A stretch of 36,634 nucleotides of DNA, taken from NCBI GenBank assembly GCA_043757265.1, contig JAYUQP010000046.1:1-36634 (forward strand), read 5' to 3'. Made by a program: the position numbers and the translations under genes. The DNA is from JANPLN01 sp043757265. GTDB taxonomy: Bacteria > Bdellovibrionota > Bdellovibrionia > Bdellovibrionales > JAGQZY01. The notes under the pieces are model-generated. The model was not told the DNA's origin. It was given only the letters and a program-made list of their open reading frames with translations, and searched no databases. Below, piece after piece: positions 1 through 7,317 of the stretch (the stretch's first letter is position 1; the number at the start of each line of letters is the position of its first letter).

Positions 1-35
1 GGCCAGATAACGTTTTGGCGAGGTTACACTAAACT

Positions 36-71
36 AAAAAACATGGCCGCAGGAGCAGAAATGCTCCTCGG
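36..71 (-). terminator. candidate terminator after the kai-operon tail gene
   Basis: Read on the minus strand, a hairpin with a 7-bp stem (AGGAGCA / TGCTCCT, loop of four) extended by three G-C pairs around one bulged base is followed after a few bases by six T residues at 41-36. It lies about 80 bases beyond the stop of the gene at 149-637, so it could end that transcript. The T-run is not immediately adjacent to the stem, so the call is tentative. Positions 1-148 hold no gene that I can support. Confidence 0.35.
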
Positions 72-97
72 AAATTAAAAGATGTGTCCAGTAGTAA

Positions 98-120
98 GCT
101 CTGCGCTCAGGATGACGGCG
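98..120 (+). repeat. partial copy of the dispersed palindromic element
   Basis: The bases GCGCTCAGGATGACGG match the right half of the element found complete at 8328-8360 and 17580-17606. The left half (the GATCCTTCG part) is missing or diverged. Like the other copies it lies just outside a gene end. Confidence 0.5.
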
Positions 121-148
121 TTTGGGCAACGGGCTGATTGGATCGCGT

Positions 149-637
149 TTATTGGCCCGTCGTGAGAGCAAGCAATGTGTAAACCTGTTTCGTAATATCA
201 GGTTCGGTGGGCGATGCTACCACTTTGTAAGGCACTAATAGAGCTGTATCATAGACATAAAAAGTAAGTTGATGGTTCACAATCTGCGGTGACGATAGAG
301 CCGCAAAATCAGGAATGCCCATTGCTGCTGCACGAACCATCATCTTTGGCTTCGCGGGGTCGACTGCCGACTCCCCAGCCACGCGCTTTAAATAAGCAGT
401 TTCGTAGACTAGCGGATCGTCGATAACTTTGAAGCGTGATCGGTGGGAAAAGTGCGTTAGCATTCGAGCAACAATCAAGGCATTTTCCACTTGATCCACA
501 CCACCCACCTTAGCAACCACATCAGACCAGTTATTGTACATGGTATTATCGATGACGACGGTCGGCTGATTGTTCTGAGTGTACGTGAGAAGAACCGGAG
601 GGAAATGACTCATGCTTTGAAGATACAGTGAATCCAC
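149..637 (-). CDS. unknown protein at the end of the kai operon
   Basis: I do not recognise this 162-residue protein. It has no signal peptide, no membrane segment and no evident catalytic motif; the composition is that of a soluble cytoplasmic protein of mixed alpha/beta type. A GTG start at 637 is preceded by GGGA at suitable spacing; an ATG at 613 is the alternative. It begins only 34 bases after the stop of the histidine kinase gene on the same strand, so it is probably the last gene of the kaiC-kaiB-kaiB-kinase transcript. Because of that position an output or modulator role for the kinase is possible, but this rests on context only. Confidence 0.6.
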   Translation of the reverse strand: MDSLYLQSMSHFPPVLLTYTQNNQPTVVIDNTMYNNWSDVVAKVGGVDQVENALIVARMLTHFSHRSRFKVIDDPLVYETAYLKRVAGESAVDPAKPKMMVRAAAMGIPDFAALSSPQIVNHQLTFYVYDTALLVPYKVVASPTEPDITKQVYTLLALTTGQ

Positions 638-671
638 TTAGAATCCCATCGTTTTTAATGACGTAGATAGA

Positions 672-2858
672 CTAAAGGGAAACTGGTCCCAATCGTTGTT
701 TTTTATTGGACTTCTCCACCACATCTAAAATCGTGTCGACGGCGAGCGAAAAATTAATCGGCTTCGACAAGTGAGTATCGCATCCGACAGCTACACAACG
801 ATCCATCTCTTCTTTCATCGCGTAGGCGGTCAGCGCTATGATAGGCTTTGTGTAGCCCCGTTGTCGTAATTCTTGAGTGGCACCATAGCCATCCAGCACA
901 GGCATTTGAATATCCATAATAATCACATCAAAATGCTCGCCCATGGCACGATCTACTCCCTCCCGCCCGTTGCAGGCCAGTTCGACATGTGCCCCTCGGC
1001 GCTTCAAAAGAGTAACTAAGAGCAATCGATTATCATACGAGTCATCTACCAAAAGTATTTTAAGATGGTCCAGCTGGTCTAATATTACCGGTTTGATTAT
1101 TTTTACGGCCTGATCTATTTTTTCAGGCACGATCACGCTTTCGTTGAAAGCGATCGAGATACAAAAAATTGAACCTCGACCGGGCTTTGACCATTCGAGA
1201 AATACATCACCACCAAGCGCCTGAGCAAGGCGTCTTGAAAGCACAAGCCCCAACCCTGTACCACCAAATTTGCGAGTGGTGCTTTCATCGCCCTGTGTGA
1301 AAGGGGCGAAAATTCTTTTTTGCTGGTCTTCACTCAACCCCATTCCCGTATCGCGCACACGAAACAGCATTAGCGGATCTTCCGACAAAGCATCGCGGGA
1401 AATATAAACTGAAACTTTACCCGAATTCGTAAACTTAACGGCGTTTCCGATGATGTTGACTAACACTTGGCGCAGTCGAGAGGGGTCCGAGCTTATGCGC
1501 ACTGGAACATCTTTGGCATACTCCACCGTAAGTTGGATTTTTTTGCTCGCTGTTTTGTCGGAAAACAAAGCAACGATATCACCCATCAATTCCTTCAAAC
1601 ACAGGTCCACGGTTTCAACAACCATTCCACCCGCTTCGACTTTCGACAAATCAAGGATGTCGTCGATTAAGACTTTGAGTGCTTCACCGCTTCGAGAAAT
1701 AATTGCCAAATACTTCAACTGCTCCGCTTGGTTCAATCCTCCCTCTTGCATTAGATTTGCAAAACCAATTATGGCCCCAAGCGGTGTTCTGATTTCGTGG
1801 GACATGTTAGCTAAAAAAGTAGTTTTTAAAGTATTTGCATGCTCTGCCGCTTCTTTGTCGGCACGTAGCTTTTCCATGCGCTTGATGGGTGTGATATCAG
1901 TGAGTGTGACCACGCGCAATTGCTGAAGATTAATGTTGCTGTTTTCTAAGTAGCTGATGCTGAGACTTAAATCCAAAACGGTCTGATCCTTTTGCTGTAA
2001 AGAAACTGAAAGGGAACGGGTTTCCTTTCCCGGCAGACACGTTTGCGAAAGTGAATACTTAGTCCCACCTGAGGTGAGAGGAAAGGCCTCATCGAAGTGC
2101 AGATTTACCGGATCGCGGCCGATTAATTTTTGCGCCTCTGGATTGGCGCGGGTAACAACGCCTTCGGCATTACATACGATAATGCCTTCTGCCGCCTGTT
2201 CGAGAATGGAACGCGTGAGATTTTCCGAAACGATGAGAGCCTCATTATGTTTTCGGACTGTGAGATCCGTCACGACCATGGAAAGTGCCTGAACCCCGTT
2301 GAAATCAAAGGCTCTTAGTGACACATGCACGTCGACCATTGCACCAAGATTGTTGACGAGAAAAATTTCGCCCTTGGCGGGGGTGCTTTTAGCTTGCGAA
2401 AATAAATCAGAAAAAAGATCTTTATCGCCGGCTCCGATAAACCGCTCAATTTTTCCTCCGCAAACCCAGTTTACCGATTTCCCGAGGAGTTCGGCAAACT
2501 TGTCGTTGCAATAGACAATGGTTCCGTCTGCTAAAATCGTGGCCGCTCCTTCGTTCATTGACTCGACTAAAATTCTGTACGCGTACTCCGCGTTTTTTAG
2601 TGTGAAGACTTTTTCGCCCTCTTTGGTTTGCACAATCAACGCGTCGACCTGACCGCTTGATATGGCAAGAAGTGTGTCGCGCGCCTCGTCGCGAGCGAGA
2701 CGCAAATCTCGATTTTCTCGCTGAAGATTCTCGTTGGTCCTCTGCTTTTTAAATTTGCCGGACTTTAATTGAACTGCTGATTGAACTGTCGCCAGACGTT
2801 TCGCCTGAGGTTTCTTCTGAGCTTTCGCTGCAGTTTTCGGTGACACCCTAGGCTTCAC
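672..2858 (-). CDS. PAS-PAS hybrid histidine kinase of the kai operon
   Basis: A soluble 728-residue hybrid sensor kinase. The order is: a Lys-rich N terminus and coiled coil (about 1-65), two PAS domains (about 90-200 and 210-325), a HisKA dimerisation domain with the phospho-accepting His354 in MSHEIRTPLG, an HATPase domain with N box (Asn472), DTGMGLS (Asp503) and GTGLGL, and a receiver domain with acidic pair Asp605/Asp606, phospho-acceptor Asp649, Thr677 and Lys699. All catalytic residues are present, so it should be active. No membrane segment is visible, so the input is cytoplasmic. The start is GTG at 2858, overlapping the kaiB stop by four bases (GTGA), which implies translational coupling. 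Kinases of this PAS type are commonly found beside kaiBC in non-cyanobacterial genomes; here it is the likely reader of the KaiC/KaiB state. It lacks the KaiB-like N-terminal domain of SasA. Its own response regulator partner is not in the window. Confidence 0.93.
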   Translation of the reverse strand: MKPRVSPKTAAKAQKKPQAKRLATVQSAVQLKSGKFKKQRTNENLQRENRDLRLARDEARDTLLAISSGQVDALIVQTKEGEKVFTLKNAEYAYRILVESMNEGAATILADGTIVYCNDKFAELLGKSVNWVCGGKIERFIGAGDKDLFSDLFSQAKSTPAKGEIFLVNNLGAMVDVHVSLRAFDFNGVQALSMVVTDLTVRKHNEALIVSENLTRSILEQAAEGIIVCNAEGVVTRANPEAQKLIGRDPVNLHFDEAFPLTSGGTKYSLSQTCLPGKETRSLSVSLQQKDQTVLDLSLSISYLENSNINLQQLRVVTLTDITPIKRMEKLRADKEAAEHANTLKTTFLANMSHEIRTPLGAIIGFANLMQEGGLNQAEQLKYLAIISRSGEALKVLIDDILDLSKVEAGGMVVETVDLCLKELMGDIVALFSDKTASKKIQLTVEYAKDVPVRISSDPSRLRQVLVNIIGNAVKFTNSGKVSVYISRDALSEDPLMLFRVRDTGMGLSEDQQKRIFAPFTQGDESTTRKFGGTGLGLVLSRRLAQALGGDVFLEWSKPGRGSIFCISIAFNESVIVPEKIDQAVKIIKPVILDQLDHLKILLVDDSYDNRLLLVTLLKRRGAHVELACNGREGVDRAMGEHFDVIIMDIQMPVLDGYGATQELRQRGYTKPIIALTAYAMKEEMDRCVAVGCDTHLSKPINFSLAVDTILDVVEKSNKKQRLGPVSL

Positions 2859-3160
2859 CTTTTACCAACCTTCGCCATCCCTAGGGCTTTCAACACTGCC
2901 GGTGAGTCAGTAAGATCGCCAATAAACGCGCGTCTTCCGTCTGGCCCACAGCGGATTAAAATTGGCACAGCAAATATCTGATGGTTTTTTGCTCCGCCCG
3001 GTTGCCGATAGATATCGGTGATTTTTAAACTGTAATTTTCGCCAATATAAGTTTCACACAAAGTCTTCGATGCTTCGATGGCGCGAACAGATTTTTCGGT
3101 CATGCCCGAAACAAACAATTCAAACTCAACCACCTTCTCCTTTAATTTTGGCTTCGCCAT
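2855..3160 (-). CDS. kaiB: KaiB-like protein, divergent paralogue
   Basis: A 101-residue thioredoxin-like KaiB-family protein. The first half follows the family well (FELFVSGMTEKSVRAIEASK, then a GENYSLKITDIYRQP segment like the usual LKVIDVLKNP). The second half has diverged: the normal proline-rich stretch after ATPTL is replaced by a shorter AVPILIRCGPDGRR, followed by the conserved IGDL. Its ATG shares one base with the TAA of the upstream kaiB (TAATG) and its TGA overlaps the kinase start, so the three genes are translationally linked. In cyanobacteria KaiB binds the CI ring of KaiC after a fold switch; whether this paralogue can switch is unknown, since the C-terminal half is the part that refolds. 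It might instead bind the second KaiC or the kinase. Confidence 0.9.
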   Translation of the reverse strand: MAKPKLKEKVVEFELFVSGMTEKSVRAIEASKTLCETYIGENYSLKITDIYRQPGGAKNHQIFAVPILIRCGPDGRRAFIGDLTDSPAVLKALGMAKVGKR

Positions 3161-3522
3161 TATCTGGCCTTGCGCAAAGGAACCAAGTTGAGGCCGATTA
3201 ACACCTTTTCGGTGTCCGACAAATCTCCAATAATGCGCTTCACAGGAGTTGGAAGTTTTTTAACCAAAGTGGGTGTGGCAATGATTTGATCACCTTTAGC
3301 CAATTGAGGTCGGCGCAATAGATCCACAACTTCTATTGAATACTCTCCTTTTAAATGCGTTTCACAGATTGTTTTTAAGTTTTGTAGTGCAAAAACTGAT
3401 TTTTCAGTTTGCCCCGCCACATAAAGACGCAACTCCCACGCTTTTATAGGACGTTTCTTCGGAGCAGTTCTTTTTTTCTGGGTTATCATTTTTGCTTTTG
3501 CTGACGTCTTGTTTTTTTTCAT
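3160..3522 (-). CDS. kaiB: KaiB protein, canonical paralogue
   Basis: A 120-residue KaiB with a Lys-rich N-terminal extension of about 27 residues before the family core. The core is close to the textbook pattern: LRLYVAGQTEKSVFALQNLK, then VVDLLRRPQLAKGDQIIATP, then LPTPVKRIIGDLSDTEKVL. The prolines in ATPTL and LPTP, which lie near the fold-switching region in cyanobacterial KaiB, are kept. The ATG overlaps the kaiC TGA (ATGA at 3522-3519), and a run of six G lies six bases before the start. It is the better candidate of the two KaiB proteins for binding the intact KaiC encoded just upstream. The basic extension is not typical of cyanobacterial KaiB. Confidence 0.95.
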   Translation of the reverse strand: MKKNKTSAKAKMITQKKRTAPKKRPIKAWELRLYVAGQTEKSVFALQNLKTICETHLKGEYSIEVVDLLRRPQLAKGDQIIATPTLVKKLPTPVKRIIGDLSDTEKVLIGLNLVPLRKAR

Positions 3523-5063
3523 ACTGTTCCCCCCATTATTCCACCGTTAGTTCGTACAACGCGGCCTGCAATGGTTGCCGTTTCGCTCGAGCCCCTCGAT
3601 GATTCAGACACAAAATCCAATAATTGAATTCCCTTGCCCGTTAGAACGAACTTTCGGACTCGGTTGGAATGAGGCATGCCGCGGGATTTAAGAATACAAA
3701 GTGACCGCGTCTGCTCCTCGTGATGAATGCTATCTTTCAGTGTGATCCACGTGTCAATCAACGACGAAATTCCACACTCCGACTCCTGGAGATCGACCCC
3801 TGCGGAGTTTAAACTCGTAAACACAGAGGTGATTTGTCGTGATTTCAAAATGTCGATCAATCTCATCAACATTCCCTTTTTTTCGTTGAAGGTTCCCACA
3901 ATCGACATGTTTGAAATTGGATCCACCACCAAACAGCTTGGATTAAAGGCGACAATGGCTTTTTCCATTTGCAAAAGGTGCATCTCGATTCCATAAAAAG
4001 ACGGGCGAGTTGCGAGCACCTTAAGCCGACCTAACTTTTCCCACTTTGACAAATCAAGTCCGATGGATTGCATGTTTCGAAAAAGCTGATCCTGAGATTC
4101 CTCAAAACAAAAATACAGAACTTTTTCGCCGCGGGCGCAGGCTGCGTGGGCAAAGCTTGCGCTGATGCTTGTTTTCGCTGTGCCTGCCATTCCCGAAATC
4201 AACACAGAGCTCCCCTTGAAAAAACCTTTGCCATCCAGCATGGTATCTAAATCCTTGATGCCAGTTGGAACTCGCTCCAGCGATGCTTCGTGAAGTAAAG
4301 TGAGCGCCGACATGGGGATGACTGAAAATCCTGAGTCATCAATTAAAAAGGGATACTCATCGGCCCCGTGAAGAGAGCCGCGGTATTTTACAATACGGAT
4401 TCGTCGCGTGCATATTTCGTGGCTAATTCGGTTGTCTAAGTATATCACGCAATCAGAAACATATTCCTCGAGTCCTTGTCGGGTTAAAGCCCCCTCACCC
4501 TTTTCTCCCGTAATGATGGCGGTGACCCCTTTGGTTTTAAGCCAACGAAACAAACGGCGCAGTTCGGCTCGCAATACGGACTGATCTTTCAGGCCCGAAA
4601 ATAAGGCCTCGATGGTGTCGAGAACAACGCGCTTCGCGCCAATCTCGTTGATGGCCTGCTCGAGCCGCACAAACAAACCTTGCAGATCGTACTCGCCGGT
4701 TTCTTCGATTTCCGAGCGTTCTACTCGGATCCAATCGATGCGCAACAAATCATTTTTGATCAACTTCGGTAAATCGTAATTTAGAGGAGAAAAATTGAGT
4801 ACCAATTCTTTTTCGCTTTCTTCAAACGAAAAGAACACACCGGGCTCGTTGTAATCCTGCGCTCCTCTCACCAAAAATTCCATGGCAAGTAGCGTTTTTC
4901 CACAGCCAGCACTGCCACAAACAAGGGTAGGACGACCCTTAGGTAGACCTCCATGCAAGATATAGTCTAGTCCTTGGATGCCAGTGTTTATTTTAGGTAA
5001 CTTTGGTAAGTCCTTTTTGCGCGGTTTACGATGGGAAGTCTGTGATTCAGATCGACTGGCCAT
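3519..5063 (-). CDS. kaiC: KaiC-family double-domain ATPase/kinase
   Basis: A 514-residue KaiC, close to the 519 of the cyanobacterial protein, with two RecA-like domains. CI: Walker A GSAGCGKT (Lys56), catalytic Glu81-Glu82 in FSFEES, Walker B ending at Asp149. CII: Walker A GMAGTAKT (Lys297), Glu321-Glu322 in FCFEES, Walker B Asp381. The phosphorylation site region (ECGISSLIDT) has Ser433-Ser434 where the cyanobacterial clock protein has Ser431-Thr432, and Ser428 at the Thr426 position, so autophosphorylation is plausible with a Ser-Ser pair. The C-terminal tail does not resemble the KaiA-binding tail, and no kaiA is in the window. The start is ATG at 5063, preceded by AAGGAG. It is the first gene of kaiC-kaiB-kaiB-kinase, with ATGA overlap to the next gene. 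Systems of this type without KaiA are thought to be hourglass timers or stress-response switches; that is inference here. Confidence 0.95.
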   Translation of the reverse strand: MASRSESQTSHRKPRKKDLPKLPKINTGIQGLDYILHGGLPKGRPTLVCGSAGCGKTLLAMEFLVRGAQDYNEPGVFFSFEESEKELVLNFSPLNYDLPKLIKNDLLRIDWIRVERSEIEETGEYDLQGLFVRLEQAINEIGAKRVVLDTIEALFSGLKDQSVLRAELRRLFRWLKTKGVTAIITGEKGEGALTRQGLEEYVSDCVIYLDNRISHEICTRRIRIVKYRGSLHGADEYPFLIDDSGFSVIPMSALTLLHEASLERVPTGIKDLDTMLDGKGFFKGSSVLISGMAGTAKTSISASFAHAACARGEKVLYFCFEESQDQLFRNMQSIGLDLSKWEKLGRLKVLATRPSFYGIEMHLLQMEKAIVAFNPSCLVVDPISNMSIVGTFNEKKGMLMRLIDILKSRQITSVFTSLNSAGVDLQESECGISSLIDTWITLKDSIHHEEQTRSLCILKSRGMPHSNRVRKFVLTGKGIQLLDFVSESSRGSSETATIAGRVVRTNGGIMGGTV

Positions 5064-5213
5064 AAATAAAACTCCTTCCGTAGAGTTTGAAATATTTTGG
5101 GCGTATGGGGCGATACCTAATAAGAATAAAGGGTGGGTTCAGAAAGTATAGACAATAAGGGTGGCCTAAAAAAAAAAATTATTCTGAGGATAATGCAGCA
5201 TATAGTCTGCAGT

Positions 5214-5465
5214 CTATTTTCTCAAACGCGTCCATCGGGCCCGGCGAAGGCTCTGCTCCACGCCCTCGACAATCTCGCTAGGCCGCACCTTTAAAGCTAT
5301 TGCGATTTGAAATATACTGGTCAGAGATGGTTGGCGCAATCCTCGCTCAAGCAGCGAAATAAATGTTCGGTCTAGTTGACTGAGCTCGGCTAGCTCGACC
5401 TGGGAAATGTTTTTCTCCAGTCTTAACTTTTTCAAAATACGACCAAATTCAGATTCAATTCCCAT
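5214..5465 (-). CDS. XRE-family transcriptional regulator of the kai island
   Basis: An 83-residue protein made almost wholly of one Cro/CI-type helix-turn-helix domain (about residues 7-65: the SQVELAELSQLDRTFISLLERG segment is the classic HTH with recognition helix, followed by the QPSLTSIFQIAIAL helix). No effector domain is present. It lies 150 bases upstream of kaiC on the same strand and diverges from the second kaiC gene, so it is well placed to control both. There is no Shine-Dalgarno sequence before the ATG; a good promoter places the transcript start within a few bases of the ATG, so the message may be leaderless. A palindrome overlapping that promoter suggests autoregulation. Confidence 0.9.
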   Translation of the reverse strand: MGIESEFGRILKKLRLEKNISQVELAELSQLDRTFISLLERGLRQPSLTSIFQIAIALKVRPSEIVEGVEQSLRRARWTRLRK

Positions 5466-5502
5466 AAGTGAAGATTATTGCGACTATGATTCACTTTGTC
5501 GA
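5466..5502 (-). promoter_or_regulatory. XRE promoter with overlapping palindromic operator
   Basis: On the minus strand a sigma70-type promoter reads TCGACA (5502-5497), a 17-base spacer, and AATAAT (5479-5474), five of six matches in each box. The predicted transcript start is about two bases before the ATG at 5465. An inverted repeat AAGTGAA (5466-5472) / TTCACTT (5490-5496) brackets the -10 box: one arm covers the start site, the other ends next to the -35 box. This is the arrangement expected of an autorepressor site. The same 87-base gap must also carry the promoter for the divergent kaiC-like gene, for which I see no clear boxes. Confidence 0.55.
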
Positions 5503-5552
5503 GCCTATACCAGCAGCCACAAGCAAGGTACCACATATGGAGGGGGTACATA

Positions 5553-7184
5553 ATGACACCAAAACTGCCATATAAAACTCTATGTCCAACGGGCATCAGT
5601 GGGCTCGATAAATTGTTTTTCGGCGGCGTCCGTTTAGGCAATGCCATCGTTTTAGAAGGTATGTCGGGAACCGGGCGCTCCACCCTGGCCATGGAATTTT
5701 TATTTCAGGGCGCTACCCAGCACAACGAGATCGGCTATTTTGTAACGTTGAACTCAACTCGCAACGGGCTTCTACGGGACTCAGAAGGTTTTTCTTGGAG
5801 CTTACAATCATTGGAAGATCGCCAGATGCTGAAAATCTCCGAGCAAGCCGCTGAGCTTTTTGCTGACGATATCCTTAACAACTGTTCACGTCTTGTCGAA
5901 GAGCTTACACAAAATAAAGTAAAACGCTTCGTTATTGATGGTTTTTCTGATCTAAAATATCAAATCGAAAAGAGCGGGAAACTAACATATGCTGATGCTC
6001 TTCTGAGGCTCTTCAAGGTTCTAAAGTCTTTGGGTGTTACTAGTCTAGTGATCACCGACTTGGTGCAAAGCCGCTCTATCGGTGAAGCTGGAGCCAGCCA
6101 AGAACAGTTTGTGGCAGATACAATTATTTCATTGGGAAATCAGGCGCGCGGCAAAAGTGTTCATCGCTACATCGAAATTATTAAATCGCGCGGGCAAGCT
6201 TTCTGTAGTGGCCGCCACTCCTTCCAAATCGCGGAGGGGCACGGAATAAAAGTGTTCCCTCGTGCCTCCGTACGAGTCGGAGATTTTAACCCCGAAGATT
6301 TTCAAGCCACATCTTTTCAAAAGGTGTCGGTGGGGAATGCTGTCCTTGATGAAATGTTGGGCGGAGGCGTTTATTATGGATCGGTCACGCTTGTAACTGG
6401 AATCTCGGGCACCGGGAAAACCGTATCGGCCATGCAATTCTTAATGGAAGGAGCACGCCTTGGACAAAAGGGCCTTCATCTTTCACTGGATGAACATCCC
6501 CAGCAGGTTCGGCGGAATGCAAAATCGCTCGGCATCGACCTCGCCGGCGAAGAGGCCAAGGGAAATATTATTTTGGCATATGATGGCCCCCTTGAGCTCA
6601 ACCTAGATGCGCATTTACAAACCATTAAAGATCTGGTCGAAGAGCACAAAGTGCAAAGAGTCGTAATCGACTCTTTAGCATCCTACGAACTTGTTCACCC
6701 CCAAGAGGCGCGGGAATTTATATTTTCTCTTACAGCTTATTTAAAAAAGAACTTGGTTGTGTCTTATTATTGCTACGAATCGCCGGAACTCTTAGGAGTT
6801 TCGCAAATCAGCAAGGATATTAAAGCCTCGGCGATTGTCGACAATATTGTACTTTTAAGCTACGTGGAAATATCCACCCTTCTTCGCCGAGCAATCACCG
6901 TTCCAAAATCTCGCGGCAGCAAGCCTGCCCAGAGAACAAAAGAGTACTTGATTCAACAAGGGGGCATCACAATTCTTGATGATAGCATGGTGCAAAACGT
7001 GCCATTTGTTCCGCAACTCCCCCTTTCCAGTTACTATGGCGTATTGGCGCGGTCCCCCACTCGTACAAGTCCAGTCATCGATGACATACTTGTTTCGGGG
7101 AAGGGTCTGGCTCATCCTGGTTTTGCGAGTGCAAATCCTAAAAGAAAGAAACGAAAAGGCGCGGATCGATCTCTACCCATTTAA
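5553..7184 (+). CDS. second KaiC-family protein with degenerate CI domain
   Basis: A 543-residue two-domain KaiC homologue. I chose ATG 5553 because GGAGGGGG lies six bases upstream; an upstream in-frame start (5496) would add 19 residues overlapping the regulatory region. CI is degenerate: the Walker A motif is GMSGTGRS with Arg42 in place of Lys, and the usual Glu-Glu pair is Asn67-Ser68 in TLNSTR. CII keeps a full Walker A (GISGTGKT, Lys289), has Asp313-Glu314 in place of Glu-Glu, and Walker B Asp373. At the phosphorylation site (ASAIVDN) Ser426-Ala427 replace the Ser-Thr pair, leaving one phospho-acceptor at most. The C terminus is a basic tail (KPKRKKRK-like, about 528-540). It diverges from the XRE gene. 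A regulatory partner of the intact KaiC, for instance by forming mixed or separate hexamers, is the natural guess, but it is not shown by the sequence. Confidence 0.92.
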   Translation: MTPKLPYKTLCPTGISGLDKLFFGGVRLGNAIVLEGMSGTGRSTLAMEFLFQGATQHNEIGYFVTLNSTRNGLLRDSEGFSWSLQSLEDRQMLKISEQAAELFADDILNNCSRLVEELTQNKVKRFVIDGFSDLKYQIEKSGKLTYADALLRLFKVLKSLGVTSLVITDLVQSRSIGEAGASQEQFVADTIISLGNQARGKSVHRYIEIIKSRGQAFCSGRHSFQIAEGHGIKVFPRASVRVGDFNPEDFQATSFQKVSVGNAVLDEMLGGGVYYGSVTLVTGISGTGKTVSAMQFLMEGARLGQKGLHLSLDEHPQQVRRNAKSLGIDLAGEEAKGNIILAYDGPLELNLDAHLQTIKDLVEEHKVQRVVIDSLASYELVHPQEAREFIFSLTAYLKKNLVVSYYCYESPELLGVSQISKDIKASAIVDNIVLLSYVEISTLLRRAITVPKSRGSKPAQRTKEYLIQQGGITILDDSMVQNVPFVPQLPLSSYYGVLARSPTRTSPVIDDILVSGKGLAHPGFASANPKRKKRKGADRSLPI

Positions 7185-7208
7185 GTATTAATTTGCCGAT
7201 TTATCTGT

Positions 7209-7268
7209 CGATTAATTAATAGATAAATTAGCAGATTAATTAGCAGATTCATTAACAGATTAATTTGC
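7209..7268 (+). repeat. AT-rich tandem repeat of 12 bases
   Basis: Five consecutive 12-base units lie just after the kaiC-like gene. The last four are AGATAAATTAGC, AGATTAATTAGC, AGATTCATTAAC and AGATTAATTTGC (7221-7268); the first (7209-7220) is degenerate. The right end merges into the hairpin at 7253-7286. Iteron-like spacing would allow binding of a protein on one helix face approximately (12 bases is slightly more than one turn), but replication slippage is the simpler origin. Confidence 0.75.
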
Positions 7269-7296
7269 CAGCAAATTTATCTGTTAAATTTTTTTT
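7253..7296 (+). terminator. terminator-like hairpin after the second kaiC gene
   Basis: A 15-base arm at 7253-7267 (TAACAGATTAATTTG) and its near-perfect complement at 7272-7286 (one mismatch) enclose a 4-base loop and are followed by eight T at 7289-7296. The stem is A/T rich, so it is weaker than typical intrinsic terminators, but its place 70 bases after the stop at 7184 fits. It partly overlaps the 12-base repeats. Confidence 0.5.
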
Positions 7297-7317
7297 AAAT
7301 TTGCGTGATAATCAGCT

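Noticed and set aside
1450..1926. 158-codon plus-strand frame
   Set aside because: It is antisense to the HisKA/HATPase part of the kinase gene, whose motifs are intact; no start signal.
5496..5552. Upstream start of the second KaiC
   Set aside because: Would place coding sequence over the divergent regulatory gap; the ATG at 5553 has a strong GGAGGGGG.
149..7184. kaiA gene in the kai island
   Set aside because: No protein here resembles KaiA; the 162-residue gene at 149-637 shows none of its features.
7209..7268. CRISPR array
   Set aside because: Units of 12 bases are directly adjacent without spacers, and no cas gene is present.
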